The position numbers and the translations under genes were made by a program. Of a DNA stretch of 64,000 nt, positions 49,568-61,475 are shown one piece after another; position 1 is the first letter of the stretch, and each line of letters starts with the position of its first letter. The stretch lies in contig PDUO01000025.1 of the NCBI GenBank assembly GCA_003008705.1, positions 561,709 to 625,708 of the forward strand. Direction: 5' to 3'. The notes beneath the pieces were generated by a model. The model saw nothing but the letters and a program-made list of their open reading frames with translations, searched no databases and was not told where the DNA came from. Source of the DNA: Pezicula radicicola (lineage: Eukaryota; Ascomycota; Leotiomycetes; Helotiales; Dermateaceae).

Positions 49568-49570
49568 TAA

Positions 49571-50257
49571 ATATACCGAATTCTATAAGGCTAAGACTAT
49601 TACCGCTAACAGCAGCCAAGCCCAGCCAACCGCAGTTCGTAAGTGCAACTAGATTTTGACCAGCTTGCTAAACCTTAAATGTATATACTATGAACTAGTA
49701 TGATGGATGGTGCTGACAGGAACATCAAGCGCCGTAGACGAGACTGTGACATCACCCCCTTCACTACTCATCCCCTTCACTACTAAGCGCTTAAGGAATA
49801 GATAGGCCTGGTGGACAAATGTGGATTTTGACCGCAGTGCCGGCAGATTAAGATAAAATCACAAGGAGTCAAACTCGTAAAGTTTTAAAGACCGTGGTTG
49901 CAGTGGTTGAGACTATGGCTACTGAGCTAAATTCACTTGGCAGTATCGAGTTCTACGGAAAACGTTGTAATTCTAGAGATAGATGTACCCGTCGGTTACT
50001 TGAGTGACTAACTTATTTGACTAACCTAGTTGATTTTGATAACCTAATTGGAAATGACAATCTCATCTAGACCGCATTCACAACAACCCACCTTGAATAC
50101 AGAAAACTAGAAAGAAACATATTAGATTAATTAATTGCCATTCTTTTAGGCTCTATCAGCTATGAGTCCTTTCTCAGCTATTACAAAATTCCAAGCTCCC
50201 AAACTCCTGACACTCTATGTTTTCTACACGGTGCGACTAGCTTGTAGCTTGTGACCC
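49571..50257. other. Intergenic, 3' flank of the CBM19 gene
   Basis: Mixed composition, no gene. GAGTGACTAACTTATTTGACTAACC near 50003 resembles AT-rich words seen at about 27070 and 48140. Confidence 0.35.
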
Positions 50258-52163
50258 TCATGTGACAATTTGAGTGAACTCAGCAACTCTCTCAGTCGTC
50301 GTAGCCGTTACTGTGACAGTACTACCAGCCACTTTCTCAAGTTCTGTTTCTGTAACAGTTGCGGTGACCGTGATGAAGACGGTAGTTGTTTGTCCAGAGC
50401 CGAGGTTTTGTGTGGTTGTAGGAGGTTGGGAGGCCTGGGACGTTGTTTTCTGGGAATGGGTACGCGCTGTGGTAGTCATTGTAGACCTGACTGTGGTTTC
50501 AAGAACAGTTGTCGTTTCTCCTTGGCTGGATGAAGATAATGTGGGTGGTAGAATTGAGATTGTAATAGGACCGGCATGGGATGACGAAGATGATGCAGTC
50601 GTAGCTTGTATTGATGATGGTTCTGGAGTTGTCTCGGATGTACTTTGAGATGCTGAAACGGTAACCGTTGTCTCAATGACCAATGTGGACTGTAAATTTG
50701 TGGTGGTCGGGCTTTGTGATGCTTGCGAGGTGCTCTGAACCAAAGTGGTGGAGGTACTTATTGTCTCGCTTGGAGACGTGGACGTGGCAGATACGGTTAT
50801 GAATGGCAGGATGCTTGGGCTGGTAGTGGTAAGCTGAGTACTGGAAGACACAGTCGTTTCGCTGATAGAGTTTGATGTTGAAACAGCTGTTGATGTAGCT
50901 ACTGGAGAAGAGGTTTGCAAAATCGAAGATGTGACTTGAGCCGAAGAGAGGGTGCTGGAACTCTCGTTGATTGTCGAAGTCGTGGTACCGGTCACACCCG
51001 AGCTAGCACCTGAAGAGCCTCCCAACACCCCCGCCGCAATTGCATCATCAACGCAACCTACAAACACACCCACGGTATTATTCATTGGCACAGCGGCACA
51101 CTCCGTCCCGGTTCCACATGTATCAATGACAAAGCTTCCAGCATCATTGCACTTTCCGATATTCCCAGAAATGCAAGCAATATGACTAGGCGTACATGGA
51201 GAGGAGAAGTTGAGTGTGGAAAAGAAGGTGTTGTAAGCTTGAGCTTCAGCAAGATTTGCAGCCACTTGGGAGGGAGTCAATGTTATCGATGATGGCGTCG
51301 CAGAAATCGCTGTTGGGGAGTCTGTGATCGTAGCTGGCGCAGTGGTAGAATTTATGCGCGAAGATGCACTCAAGCCCGAGGCGGTAGAAGTCGAAGACGC
51401 GACGGACTGGATAGACGACGATGAAGATGACGCAGAGGGCGTTGTGAGAGTTGACACATTAATTGTGAAGATAGTTGTAGAATCCAACTGTGACGTAGGT
51501 GGCACAATCGAATCCGTGTTGTTCAGCGTGAATCTGGAGAAAGACGTAACTCTGGAGAGGGACGAGGATGTGGACGTTGTCAAGGGTTGATTTTCAGTTG
51601 TTGATGCCTGAAGACTTGAAGTCGGATTGTTGATGCTCGATGAAGCAGACGCGGCTGCGATTCCCTGCAAGGGGCCTGAATCTGAGGAGCTTTGGGACGT
51701 ACCAGAGCTTGGAGTTGCGACATACTCTGAACTGAGCGCCGTCGGCGATGTGGTATTTCCTGCTACTTGGATATTTGCGGAGGACGTTGTGATCGAGTGT
51801 GATTGAGATGCAGTAGTCGAAGGGTTTAACGATGCCGCGGTTGAAGAAATCTGTAGGGAACCTAAAAGCGACGACGCAGATGTGGAAAGTTCGTCCGATG
51901 AGGTGGCACTGGACGTTAATGAGGTTGCTGAGAGATCCGATTCGGGCACTGTGTAGGGAGTATTGCTATTCAACGAGGTCTGAGTTGAATTTGAGTAAGG
52001 AAGACTTCTTGCTGCACTGTCGTATTGATGAGCTAAGGATTTATAGATCTGCAAAAAATGCGGCGGAAACTTACACTCTATGTCTATGTTCTCGTTGTAA
52101 CGGTCCAGCCGAGCTTAAGACAGAAAAGAAAAGGAAACTGGAAGTAATCTGGAATACTTTCAT
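50258..52163 (-). CDS. Secreted Ser/Thr-rich mucin-like protein with CBM19-type domain
   Basis: Exon 1 (52163-52075) starts MKVFQITSSFLFFSVLSSAG, a clear signal peptide. A consensus 58-nt intron (GTAAGT...ACAG, 52074-52017) joins it in phase to exon 2 (52016-50258), giving 615 residues. Most of the protein is Ser/Thr with few charges, expected to be O-mannosylated. In the middle sits a Cys module: FSTLNFSSPCTPSHIACISG, then GKCNDAGSFVIDTCGTGTEC and a final Cys, matching chitin-binding CBM19. There is no glycoside hydrolase domain and no hydrophobic GPI-type tail. It probably binds chitin in the cell wall. Confidence 0.8.
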
Positions 52164-53519
52164 GGCTCAGTAATGTGAGAAATTATTGTCTGCGTTTGTA
52201 TGTATTTGACGTAGTAATTAATGGCCAATTATGGGCAATAGCGCTTGCTCAAAAGGAGAGAAACCTGGAGAAATGAGAGTGAATTAATTCCAAGGCGTAT
52301 TTGAGTGCAAAGTGCTGAAAGAACGAGAGAGTTTCAAGAAAGGACTGGATGGATGAATGGAAACTGAATGAAAACCGCAAGAGAAAGACGATGGTATCAC
52401 GAGACTCGAAACCTCAAAGATGGCGACTTGCATATTCTTCTTATACCATAGAACCAGATCAATTTGAAATGACGGGTCGTGAGGACTCGGCCAATTTCGA
52501 CCTCGTCACAACAGTCACTGTCCAGCAGGAAACGAAGCCGGTAGAAGGCGAAATGAAACCCATCAAGAGACCACAGCGATAGAGAATATGAGGCCAGACC
52601 AAGAATGCCGTGAAAGGGAGAGCTGATTCACACCAGTAGAAGGTGGTGGTTTTTGAGGGTCGAAACATGGTGTTGACTTCCACCAGCGCCTACAAAGGTA
52701 CAACGAAGAAGATGTTTTGGTGTTGGCGCGTTCAAGCTGCAAGCGACGCGATCATTGGCCAGGGAAATGTTCAGCGACCTTGGGGCTGGGAGAGGCCGCA
52801 AAGACCAAATCATCTTCTAGACCACGAAGATCTCTGAAACAGAAGCGGTATGCAAAGAGATTAATTAAACGCAGACGCGCGGAAGATCTAGACCTACTTC
52901 GTACAGTACGTAGTCAAGGTTAGTTAGTGCTTTCCCGCATTTCTTGGCCACACACTCCGGTCTGTTGACTCCTTTTCAGCCTCAACAACACTACTACTAC
53001 TTACAGTACTACTCTACAGTATCGTATTGGCGCAAAAGGGGACACACGCCTTCGACGGGGCCTATTTTTAATTTGGAGCGCTCGAGAAAGTGGACACAAA
53101 TCTCAGATGAGATTATTATCGTGGAGTATTATTGATCTTTCACGTGCGGGAGAGAGGAATTTCCACCACTCCCCACCATTACTAATGTCGTAAATCCTCT
53201 TTGGGTCGTCCGGTGGGTTGCTGTCTCTTCTTCCGTACCGTATTTTGGGGGACCACGGACGCCCTCTCCGGGGGGTAACTTTGGAGGCACTTTGGCCAAG
53301 CTGGCGGTGAAGGCGGGATGACCTGGTGGGCTGGTGAGCTGGTGAAGTTCAGCATGAGCTGATGGATGCATCTTCCAGCGCACAAATGCAGCATGGAGGG
53401 TGTTGCAATATGTGTCTCTTAAAGCCTGCATTGCTGCTGCCATCGATGATCGAAGAAGCCTTTGGGCGCGAGTCGATGTGAACACGGGATGAACTCAGGT
53501 TGAAGAAACATCTAGAAGG

Positions 53520-53538
53520 AGGGGTGCGAGGGGAGGGG
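53520..53538 (+). promoter_or_regulatory. Triple AGGGG (stress-response element) cluster
   Basis: AGGGG occurs at 53520-53524, 53529-53533 and 53534-53538, about 700 bp before the trehalose-phosphatase ATG. AGGGG/CCCCT is the STRE core bound by Msn2/4-type factors, which control trehalose genes in yeast. Relevance here is inference. Confidence 0.4.
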
Positions 53539-54168
53539 TCGGCGTTGGCATCCACCAGACCGTAGCTTACCTACTGTATGTAGCTACTGTCACTGGTACC
53601 TACCGGTATGATAGCTTTACCTTACTGTACCTACCCCACCTACCTTACCTCCCTTACCTAACTCGGTCAGGTCAGCTACGGTACAGTCGAGTAAGGTAAG
53701 GTAATCAATCAATGCGCCGACGTGAAGCCTAAAAGTCACTGGGATAATCGCATACCCTTCGTGGGATGTACTCCGGACGGTCAAGCTGGAGAAAACATCG
53801 TCGCTCGACTCTTCGCTGCTTGAAGATATATTATTTATTGCCAAGTTTGTTGCGACCGTGAGAAGTTTGTTGGAACACAGCTGGCTGATTATTATTGCAT
53901 GAGCACGGGTGATTACGGTGTACAGGACAGTACTCTACGTAGCTGGGCTGATTTCACAACTACGTCAGGGCTTCCAACGCTGCAGGTACGTACGTTCGAG
54001 AGTGTTCGAGCCCGCCAACAACCAACTTCCTGCTTTTGCTGCCCCACGTTGCCTAAATACTGTTCATATTCAACGTCGAAGTGCATCTGCCCTTGGCATC
54101 TTCGTTGTATCCCGCTCCTATTCTCTCCTGTCCCTGCGCGCATCTTCACATTCTCTCTGCACTACTCC

Positions 54169-54186
54169 ATGTCTCTCTTTGCCTAA
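54169..54186 (+). promoter_or_regulatory. Six-codon upstream ORF before trehalose phosphatase
   Basis: ATG TCT CTC TTT GCC TAA lies in a pyrimidine-rich leader and ends 52 nt before the main ATG at 54239. If the transcript starts upstream, it could tune translation. The transcription start is not known. Confidence 0.35.
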
Positions 54187-54238
54187 ATCCATCGACGTTC
54201 ATTCAATCACACCCACCATTTGTGCCCAACACCAGCTG

Positions 54239-57200
54239 ATGGCCATGGCTGCACCAGGGAATTATACCGACGAGCTCGCCGAGTCTCCTGCCCCATTAAA
54301 GGAAAGCAACCCCCCAATTCTTGACAGCAAGGACTCGATACATCCCGCCCTCCGCTCCAACGTTGTCAACGTCCCCGTCACTCCTGGAATCCATCTGGGC
54401 GAGTACGTATCCGAGAGCAGCAGACCCGGCTCCAACTCCTACTTTACTCACGACATCGGCCAGCTACGAAATTCAATGGCATTCGATGGCGTAGCACAGT
54501 CTCCGTCCGAGGCAGCGACTGGCGCAGCCTCGGATCGCGAAATCTTGCGCCGGATGAGCCTGGGTGGTACAAAGAGGCGGGAGTCGCTGTCAGATATAGA
54601 CCCTCGAGCTGCCAATCCAGGTCTGAGTCTGAGTGGCGGTGTGATCTCTGCAACCTTTGCCATTCCACATTCATTAGAATACAGGAAAGGAGCAGACTGG
54701 GTAGGCAGATGAACCGCTTACGCTCAACGAGCATACAGCTAACCATATTTCAGGTTTTGAGCACCCGCCACGGAACCTCAGCTCTCTTCGATTCCTTCTC
54801 CCATCTATCTTCTGATAAAGCGCCATGGAACCACACACTGGTTGGTTGGACGGGGGAGATTACACAGGCGGACGATCTTACACCTCCAGATACACCGCCT
54901 GCGACAACTACGACCTCCAGGATGCCTCCTCTCAACAAGAATTCAGCACCAATTCCCCTTGATGGAAACATTAGACCTGCGACACCTCCCCAAGCCGAAG
55001 GCGTGTGGATTAGCAAGGAAGACCGAGCTCGTCTAGAGAGGCAATTACACCATGACAAAGTCAGGACTGTTCCTGTATGGTTGGCAGACGATGCTGACGA
55101 GACAGATGGCGGGATCTGCTTGAAGGACCAAGCTAGATGGCGGAGATTCGCAGAACGGGAGCTATACACTCTCTTTCACTACAAGCAACACGAACCTACA
55201 GATGGCCGCGCCGAGCGTCAATCATGGGCCGACTACTACCGCATGAATCAGAAGTTTGCAACTCGAATTTTGGAGATCTATAAACCTGGTGATATTGTTG
55301 CTATTCACGATTACCACCTCCTTCTACTTCCCAGCATGCTACGCCAGAGAGTGCCTCACATGTACATCTCTTTCTTCTTGCATATTCCATTTCCCAGTAG
55401 CGAGTTCCTACGTTGTCTACCACGGAGAAAGGAAATTCTAGAGGGTGTTTTAGGCGCCAACCTGGTCGGGTTCCAGTCATATAGTTACTCACGTCACTTT
55501 GTGTCGTGCTGTACGAGAATTCTCGGCTTCCCATCAGACGTCGCTGGCGTTGATGCATACGGTGCAAAGGTGACAGTTGGAGTCTTCCCAATTGGTATTG
55601 ATGCAGCTCACGTCGAGAAGCTAGCTTTCGACAACCCTGTTATCGACGAGCAGGCTGCTGCCCTAAAGAACTTGTATGAAGGCAAAAAGATTATTGTTGG
55701 TAGGGATCGTTTGGATAGTGTTCGAGGTGTGGCGCAGAAGCTCCAGGCCTTTGAAAGATTCCTCGACATGTATCCCGAATGGCGAGAAAGGGTGGTTCTG
55801 ATTCAAGTCACCAGTCCAACGAGTGTCGAGGAAGAGAAGGAGGACTCAGGGAACAAAATTGCCAACAAGGTCGCAGAACTCGTAACACAAATTAACGGCT
55901 ATTACGGTTCGCTTGGGTTCTCTCCTGTCCAGCATTACCCTCAATATCTGTCACAGGAAGAATACCTTGCTCTACTGAGAGCTGCGGATATTGGGCTTAT
56001 CACCAGTGTTCGTGACGGCATGAACACGACCAGCTTGGAATATGTCGTTTGTCAGCGAGAACTCCATGGTCCTCTCATCCTCTCTGAATTCTCTGGTACA
56101 GCTGGTAGCTTGAAGGACGCGATACATATCAACCCTTGGGATCTAAGTGGCGTCGCAGAGCAAATCAACTATGCTTTAACAATGTCCGCCGACAAAAGAT
56201 CCGTCATGCATAGCAGCTTGTATCATCATGTCACGACCAAGACCGTTCAATCGTGGACTTCGAGTTTTATAAAGCGTCTTCTCACCGTCCTCAATTCTCA
56301 CAATGCTACTATTAGAACTCCTATCCTAGACAAGACCAGAATGCTGCAACAATACAGAGCCGCGAAGAAACGACTATTCATGTTCGACTACGACGGCACC
56401 CTCACTCCAATTGTCAGGGATCCAGCTGCTGCAGTTCCAACAGAGAGGCTCATCCGCACCCTTAAAGCTCTGGCATCCGATCACCGGAATGCTGTATGGA
56501 TAATAAGTGGTAGGGACCAAGATTTCTTGAGTCAACATCTTGGTCACATTCCCGAACTTGGCTTCAGTGCCGAGCATGGTTCCTTCATACGCCACCCAGG
56601 GCATTCAGAGTGGGAGAATCTTGCAGAGACTTTTGACATGGGCTGGCAGAAGGAGGTCATGGAATGCTTCCAGAAGTACACCGACCAAACTCCAGGTTTG
56701 TTATATTATCCCCACCTCCCTTGCTCTTAACTAATGGTAAAATTAGGCTCCTTCATCGAGCGTAAGCGCTGTGCTTTAACTTGGCATTACCGACCTTCGG
56801 ACCCCGAACTCGGTGCTCATATGGCAAGAGAATGTCAAAAGGAATTGGAACGCACCGTTGGGAAGGCTTGGGACGTCGAGGTCATGGCTGGTAAAGCAAA
56901 TCTGGAGGTCCGTCCAACGTTCATCAACAAAGGCGAAATTGCCAAACGCCTCGTTGAAGCCTACTCAACAGAGATTGGTGGTGGACACCCTCCGGAATTC
57001 ACACTGTGCTTAGGAGATGATTTTACTGATGAAGACATGTTCCGTGCTCTGAACGGAAGAGAGGATCTCAATCCCGACCATGTTTTCACAGTCACAGTTG
57101 GCGCAAGCTCCAAGATGACATTGGCCCATTTCCACTTGTTGGAGCCCGTTGATGTTATCAGCAGCGTGGCTTTGTTGAATGGGGGTGATGCTTCATTTGT

Positions 57201-57297
57201 TGAACTTGGACCATTGGCTGCTGTTGAGGGTAAGGTTCCTCAAGATATGCCCTCAAACATGAGGATACCTGATGAGATGCCTGGTGAGAAACTATGA
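54239..57297 (+). CDS. TPS2: Trehalose-6-phosphate phosphatase (GT20-like + HAD domains)
   Basis: Dephosphorylates trehalose-6-phosphate to trehalose, a cytosolic stress and spore metabolite. Exons 54239-54700, 54754-56695 and 56747-57297 join to 984 residues, usual for the fungal enzyme. Residues 1-190 are a Ser/Pro-rich regulatory leader (HLGEYVSES). The GT20 region follows: DYHLLLLPSMLRQ, HIPFPSSEFLRCLP, FPIGID, DGMNTTSLEYV, with the TPS fold but probably no synthase activity, as in Tps2. The HAD phosphatase begins MFDYDGTLTPI (nucleophile Asp 56386-56388) and ends LGDDFTDEDMF. The start MAMAAPGNYTDEL is the last ATG pair before conserved sequence; the frame is open further upstream without support. 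Confidence 0.95.
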
Positions 57298-57791
57298 GCC
57301 TGTAAGATGGCCGATGGAGGCTTTTTCAAGGATAGAAGGTGTTTAGGAGTGTTGGGGACTACAAGACTTTTGGTAAGCGGACCACATATTTGATCATGAC
57401 GAAGAGCAATCCAGAGGCATGCATAGACTGGAGTTAGAGTAGAAGAGGCCGTCAGTTGGTTAGCGTCTTCTAGGATTCGACGAAGCAGCCATAGACATGT
57501 AAATATCACACAGGCACAAAAGGAATTCATTGGTTGGCTATGTAATGAGGCACATTTTGTAAACCATTTTATTGCTGTACCTTGGAATAAAGTGCGTATG
57601 CCTGTTCACGTACACTAGGAAGAACGTATTACAAACCTGGAACTCTTATGGAACTTAACACGTGACTCCTACTATGAAAAACCACACTAGTCTAAAGAAT
57701 GATAAAGTCGTGCCTAGTCAGCGCTCCCGGTATCCTATTGCTCGCTTATACTACAGTATTGTAACACTGTCTCGAGCTCATAGGTACAAAC
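57298..57791. other. Intergenic, trehalose-phosphatase 3' region
   Basis: About 490 bp; AATAAA at about 57586 is a candidate polyadenylation signal for the upstream gene. No gene. Confidence 0.4.
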
Positions 57792-58390
57792 ATGTCCACC
57801 CATCCTCAACCACCTCAACCACCTCCACCCCTCCCCCCAACCCCGCAATCTCTATCAAAAAATAATATACCTCCCTCACCCAATCTCACCAATCTCCCAT
57901 CCACACCTTCAAACCATCTCTCAAAAATCCCAAAGCCAGAAACCCCAAAACCAACCACCTTACGAACTACCACCCCCTCCCCCTACACCCCACAATACTA
58001 CTTCTTCTACGGAACCCTTTAATCCACCTCCTTCCTCTCCAGAATCCTCGATAATCGATCTCTGGATCTACGTCAGGCATAGATTGAAGGATAGTATTCA
58101 TTGCTTTTTTGGGGTGGTTATTTTGTTTTTGGTTGGTGGATTGGAGGGGGGTTGTTTGGTAGGGGATTTGTGTATTTGGTGGGGAGTTGGGATGGTATGA
58201 GACTAAGGCGTACCAGGTTTGGCCGTGTGCCATTACATTTGTTGATGGTGTGGAACCGGTGGAGGTTTCTGGATGTACGTTTGTGTATGCTGGAGATGCG
58301 AATGCTTGGCGGGAAGGAAGGTTTGATAAAGTGTTGTGGGAGAGGCTGATGGGGCATGCGCTTCCTGCTAAGAAGAGTTCTGCTAGCTGA
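57792..58390 (+). pseudogene. Gamma-glutamylcyclotransferase-like (AIG2/GGCT fold) pseudogene
   Basis: The 5' part encodes MSTHPQPPQPPPPLPPTP, a Pro/Thr-rich leader, then YYFFYGTL, the signature start of the GGCT fold. TAA follows at once (58020-58022), although the same frame continues sensibly (STSFLSRILDNRSLDLRQ). The 3' part (about 58181-58390) carries the family's C-terminal strands: GWYETKAYQVWPC, VSGCTFVYAG and a GRFDKVLWERLMGHALP ending. Only about 90 bp, not the roughly 200 expected, lie between, so the central strands with the catalytic Glu region are missing. Premature stop plus internal loss means a dead gene. Confidence 0.65.
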
Positions 58391-59257
58391 AATTTATGGA
58401 ATTTTGTTTTGCGGGATTATTATTCAAGCGGGTTGGTTTGAATGGAAGTATTGTTTGACATTACCTAAAGGCTTTACTTCCACTCCATGAATTGAACGAT
58501 TCATTATACACGCTACCTATTATATCTTAAACGGTGGAATTGCTTCATGGGTTAGGTGTGACTTAAATTATAATGGGTTTTCAATACGATCTTAAGGGTA
58601 TGAGGAGAGACATTTTTGCGGGAAGTGGTTGTTTTTTGGGGATGATCTGAGGGACTTATTTCACTTGAGTTGTGTAGCTGATTTGCTTCCGTAGAGTGGA
58701 TTAGAATACTTTAAAAATGTACATGAGAACTTCTATTCATTACCCTAATTAAAAATCTTCAGTATGGAAATATTTTAAAGGCATTAAATTGTATCTCTAT
58801 CTTTATAAACTTTTAAAGCCTAGACTATTGCGAAGTATGACACTGTTAGGTGAATTTATTTGAGTAATTGGCTTGACTTTAGCAACACTTTAGTATGTTC
58901 TTATGTAACTGCACTTAAAGCCTGTATCTATAAGACGAAGAAGAGAAATTATTCGGAGTTTGTTTCTCGTAGGTTAGTCTGTAGAATAGAAGATGAAAAC
59001 ACAGAAATATTCACAAATTCAAGTAGATTTGTTACGAAATTATACTCTTTGCTTCTTGAATCTTTTTAATTCAACTATACGAGAACAATCCTTAATACTA
59101 CGCCACCTAACTCATTCCCACCTTTTCATTCTCTTCAATTCACCCCCTTCAATTCTTCGCCAACACCAGCCTCGCTAATTCATCTGCTCATACAAGCCAT
59201 ACAAAACCTTCCCCTCCTCCCTTCCACCTCACAATTTCTCCCCCAGAATCCCCTAAA
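58391..59257. other. AT-rich intergenic DNA
   Basis: No supported feature. The last 150 bp are pyrimidine-rich and adjoin the 3' end of the next gene. Confidence 0.45.
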
Positions 59258-60120
59258 TTAATCTTCCTTCTCATCCTCCTCTTCCTCTTCCCTTATATTA
59301 ATATCCCATACCCCTATAGCTAAAACCATAAATGCTACTATTGATCCAATGGTTGATGCAATTTGAGTTACTGTTGTCAAATAACCTTGCCATATTATTG
59401 TTCCTGCTGCTTCGGATGCCTGATAAGTGGGTTTCGGTTAGTTTATGTTGTGTTTAGGTCGGGGGAAAGAGTGGGAGAGTAAGGAATGGAAGATGGGGAG
59501 GGGAAGGGTTCTGTGGTATTTAACAGGACAGTGACCCGTCAAATTAGCTTTTTGAAAGAGGAATTACTGTTATTCAACTCGAAACTCAAACACAGACAAT
59601 GGAAAATAATAACAATAACAACAACATAAGTGCAATTCTCAGAATGTGGCAAATATCAAATCCCTACACTATAGATCGGCTCAACTTCCGATTCTCTAGA
59701 GAAGAGAAGAAAAAAATTGAAAAAATTGAAAATCAAGACATAAATAGGTGAGAAACCGAAAATAGATAAATAAGAATAAAAAACACATACAATATCACCA
59801 ACACCCCAAACCCCCTTCCCAACCTCTAAAGCCATCCTACTCCAATTACTCAAGACCCCCCATTTCACAATCAATAACCCAGTATCCCCCAGATCAAGTA
59901 AGTTTCTCTGGAAGAGCAAAAGACCAATAACAGTGAGAAGTGTCCCGAATGTGCAGATTTGGATGTTTACTGGTATTGTTGGGCTTTGATTTAAATGTTG
60001 GTTGAAGGTGGAGGTAGACGGAATGAAGATGGGGACAAGGAGACCAATTATGATGGTTAGGAGACCGGATTGTAGGAGTTTTAGGGCTGTTTGTCTTTGG
60101 GGGTGGTTTTTTGGCGGCAT
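59258..60120 (-). CDS. Three-helix membrane protein with acidic tail
   Basis: Exon 1 (60120-59791) encodes MPPKNHPQRQTALKLLQSGL with helix 1 (LLTIIIGLLVPIFIP), helix 2 (CTFGTLLTVIGLLLF) and a soluble part ending WGVGDI. A donor GTATGT (59790) opens a 371-nt intron ending TATCAG. Exon 2 (59419-59258) continues in frame as ASEAAGTIIWQGYLTTV with helix 3 (STIGSIVAFMVLAIGVW) and an all-acidic tail ending EEDEKED, giving 163 residues. Without splicing, exon 1 would run on into Phe/Tyr-rich sequence that looks intronic. The intron is long for this genome, so another exon could lie within it. Function unknown. Confidence 0.6.
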
Positions 60121-61087
60121 TTTTGGTGGTTGGAGAGTTCAGGTTCGTTGGGTCTGGTGGGTGATTGGCGGGTGGTGGAATAGATGAATTGGATGAAGGA
60201 TTATGTGCTTCTGGGAGTTTACTCCGTATGTGTGAGAGTTAAGTGAATATTATTGAGAATTTAGATGAGAAGTGTCCTATTTATTGAGCTAATCCTGTTT
60301 GATTGTTTTGAGGTGTCCGTGATAGTTTCAGCTTTGGTGCTTGGATTGCCAAGACTTTTGAGATCATATGACCTTTAGTTTGGTTTGTCTACGACTGATT
60401 AGTTGACTGTAGCTGATAATCTATTTCTTGGTTAATTTTTCACTAGAGGGCTTTGAGAAAATTTATTATGTCTGTTAGCTCAAGGGCAACCGTTAGCTAT
60501 TATTATCACGTGACCAATTTAACATCATAACACTATCTTGGCTTTGGAAGTAGAATTGATTTTGCCAGGTTCTAATTGTATGCTTCAGCGCAATTCTATG
60601 TTTTTGGAGAAACATATTTTTAAGGGGTGGTGTTCGAACTTTGTCCGTGACTCGTAAAGGGGCTCGCGGCTCGCTTAAGATGAATCAACTCCTTGTCTTT
60701 GCTTTACTAAAGATATCGAATAGCGTTATATTTTATAAAAACTAGAAAAGCTCCGGAAAGAGAAGCCGATGCTACGTAACTGTATTTAGGAGTGTTTTAG
60801 TCCCATAGCAGTATAGCAAGTTACTTCAGTAGTTAACTTAGGCTCTGTTGAACCGCAGGCTCACTAAGCAGGAGGAGAGAATGAGCATGCAGCGTTAGAA
60901 ATGCATCGTAGTCTAGGTGGCTAGTACGGAGACCGATGATTACAATCTAAGACACCGATCCATCTTATATCTACTCGTGCTCCGCTTGTAGGATATTTCC
61001 ACGTACTTTATCAGCTCCGGTTATTACCAGCCTTCGAATAATTCGCTATCCTACAATAATCATTTGCAGAATTGCTAGAGTTCTAAT
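60121..61087. other. Gene-free stretch
   Basis: Promoter side of the membrane protein, then AT-rich DNA. No coding or repeat signal I can support. Confidence 0.45.
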
Positions 61088-61475
61088 ATGCCTCAACAAG
61101 ACACGTTTATCTTAGCATTAGAAAGTACTAAGATGGTTAGTACACAAGTTAAGGCAATGGGAATAATATTACAGTTAACAACATTAAAAATATCGGTCCT
61201 ATCATCCTTAGAAGACCTGATCAAGAAGATACGCCATTGCCATTCTAGATAAGTTACGAGCACTAATTAGGATGTCGGTGACGTTGAAAACTTCGTTCTA
61301 CATGCCACTACCACGGAAGGTAGTGAGTTGACACTTGGAGTATGGACTGGAAGGATACTGGGGTGATAATAACATAAGCATCATCAATAATATGGTAGAA
61401 AACTATAGTATTATAACTGCCGACCCTGACGGCTCCGATTCTACATATAAGTTAAGCGACAGCGATGAAGACTAA
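61088..61475 (+). pseudogene. Relic coding segments, possibly one decayed gene
   Basis: 61088-61252 is a 54-codon frame, MPQQDTFILALESTKMVSTQ onward, ending with TAA. In another frame 61272-61475 reads MSVTLKTSFYMPLPRKVVS, a TGA (possibly CGA before mutation), then HLEYGLEGYWGDNNISIINN and an acidic end SDSDED with TAA. Both read as real protein inside AT-rich DNA. They may be separate exons of one gene or fragments of a mobile-element gene. Not recognised. Confidence 0.35.

Larger units (their letters stand above)
52164..54238. other. Divergent intergenic region, GTAC/TACC-rich
   Basis: Upstream of both the CBM19 gene and the trehalose phosphatase. Contains stress-element-like AGGGG words (53520-53538) and, at 53560-53705, many TACCTACC/TTACCTTAC words with their complements (AAGGTAAGGTAA). 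No gene is supported despite several short open frames. Confidence 0.5.

Noticed and set aside
52029..52120. Reading exon 2 of the CBM19 gene straight into YNENIDIECKFPPHF
   Set aside because: That frame has a stop upstream and no start; the consensus donor/acceptor pair links instead to a signal peptide.
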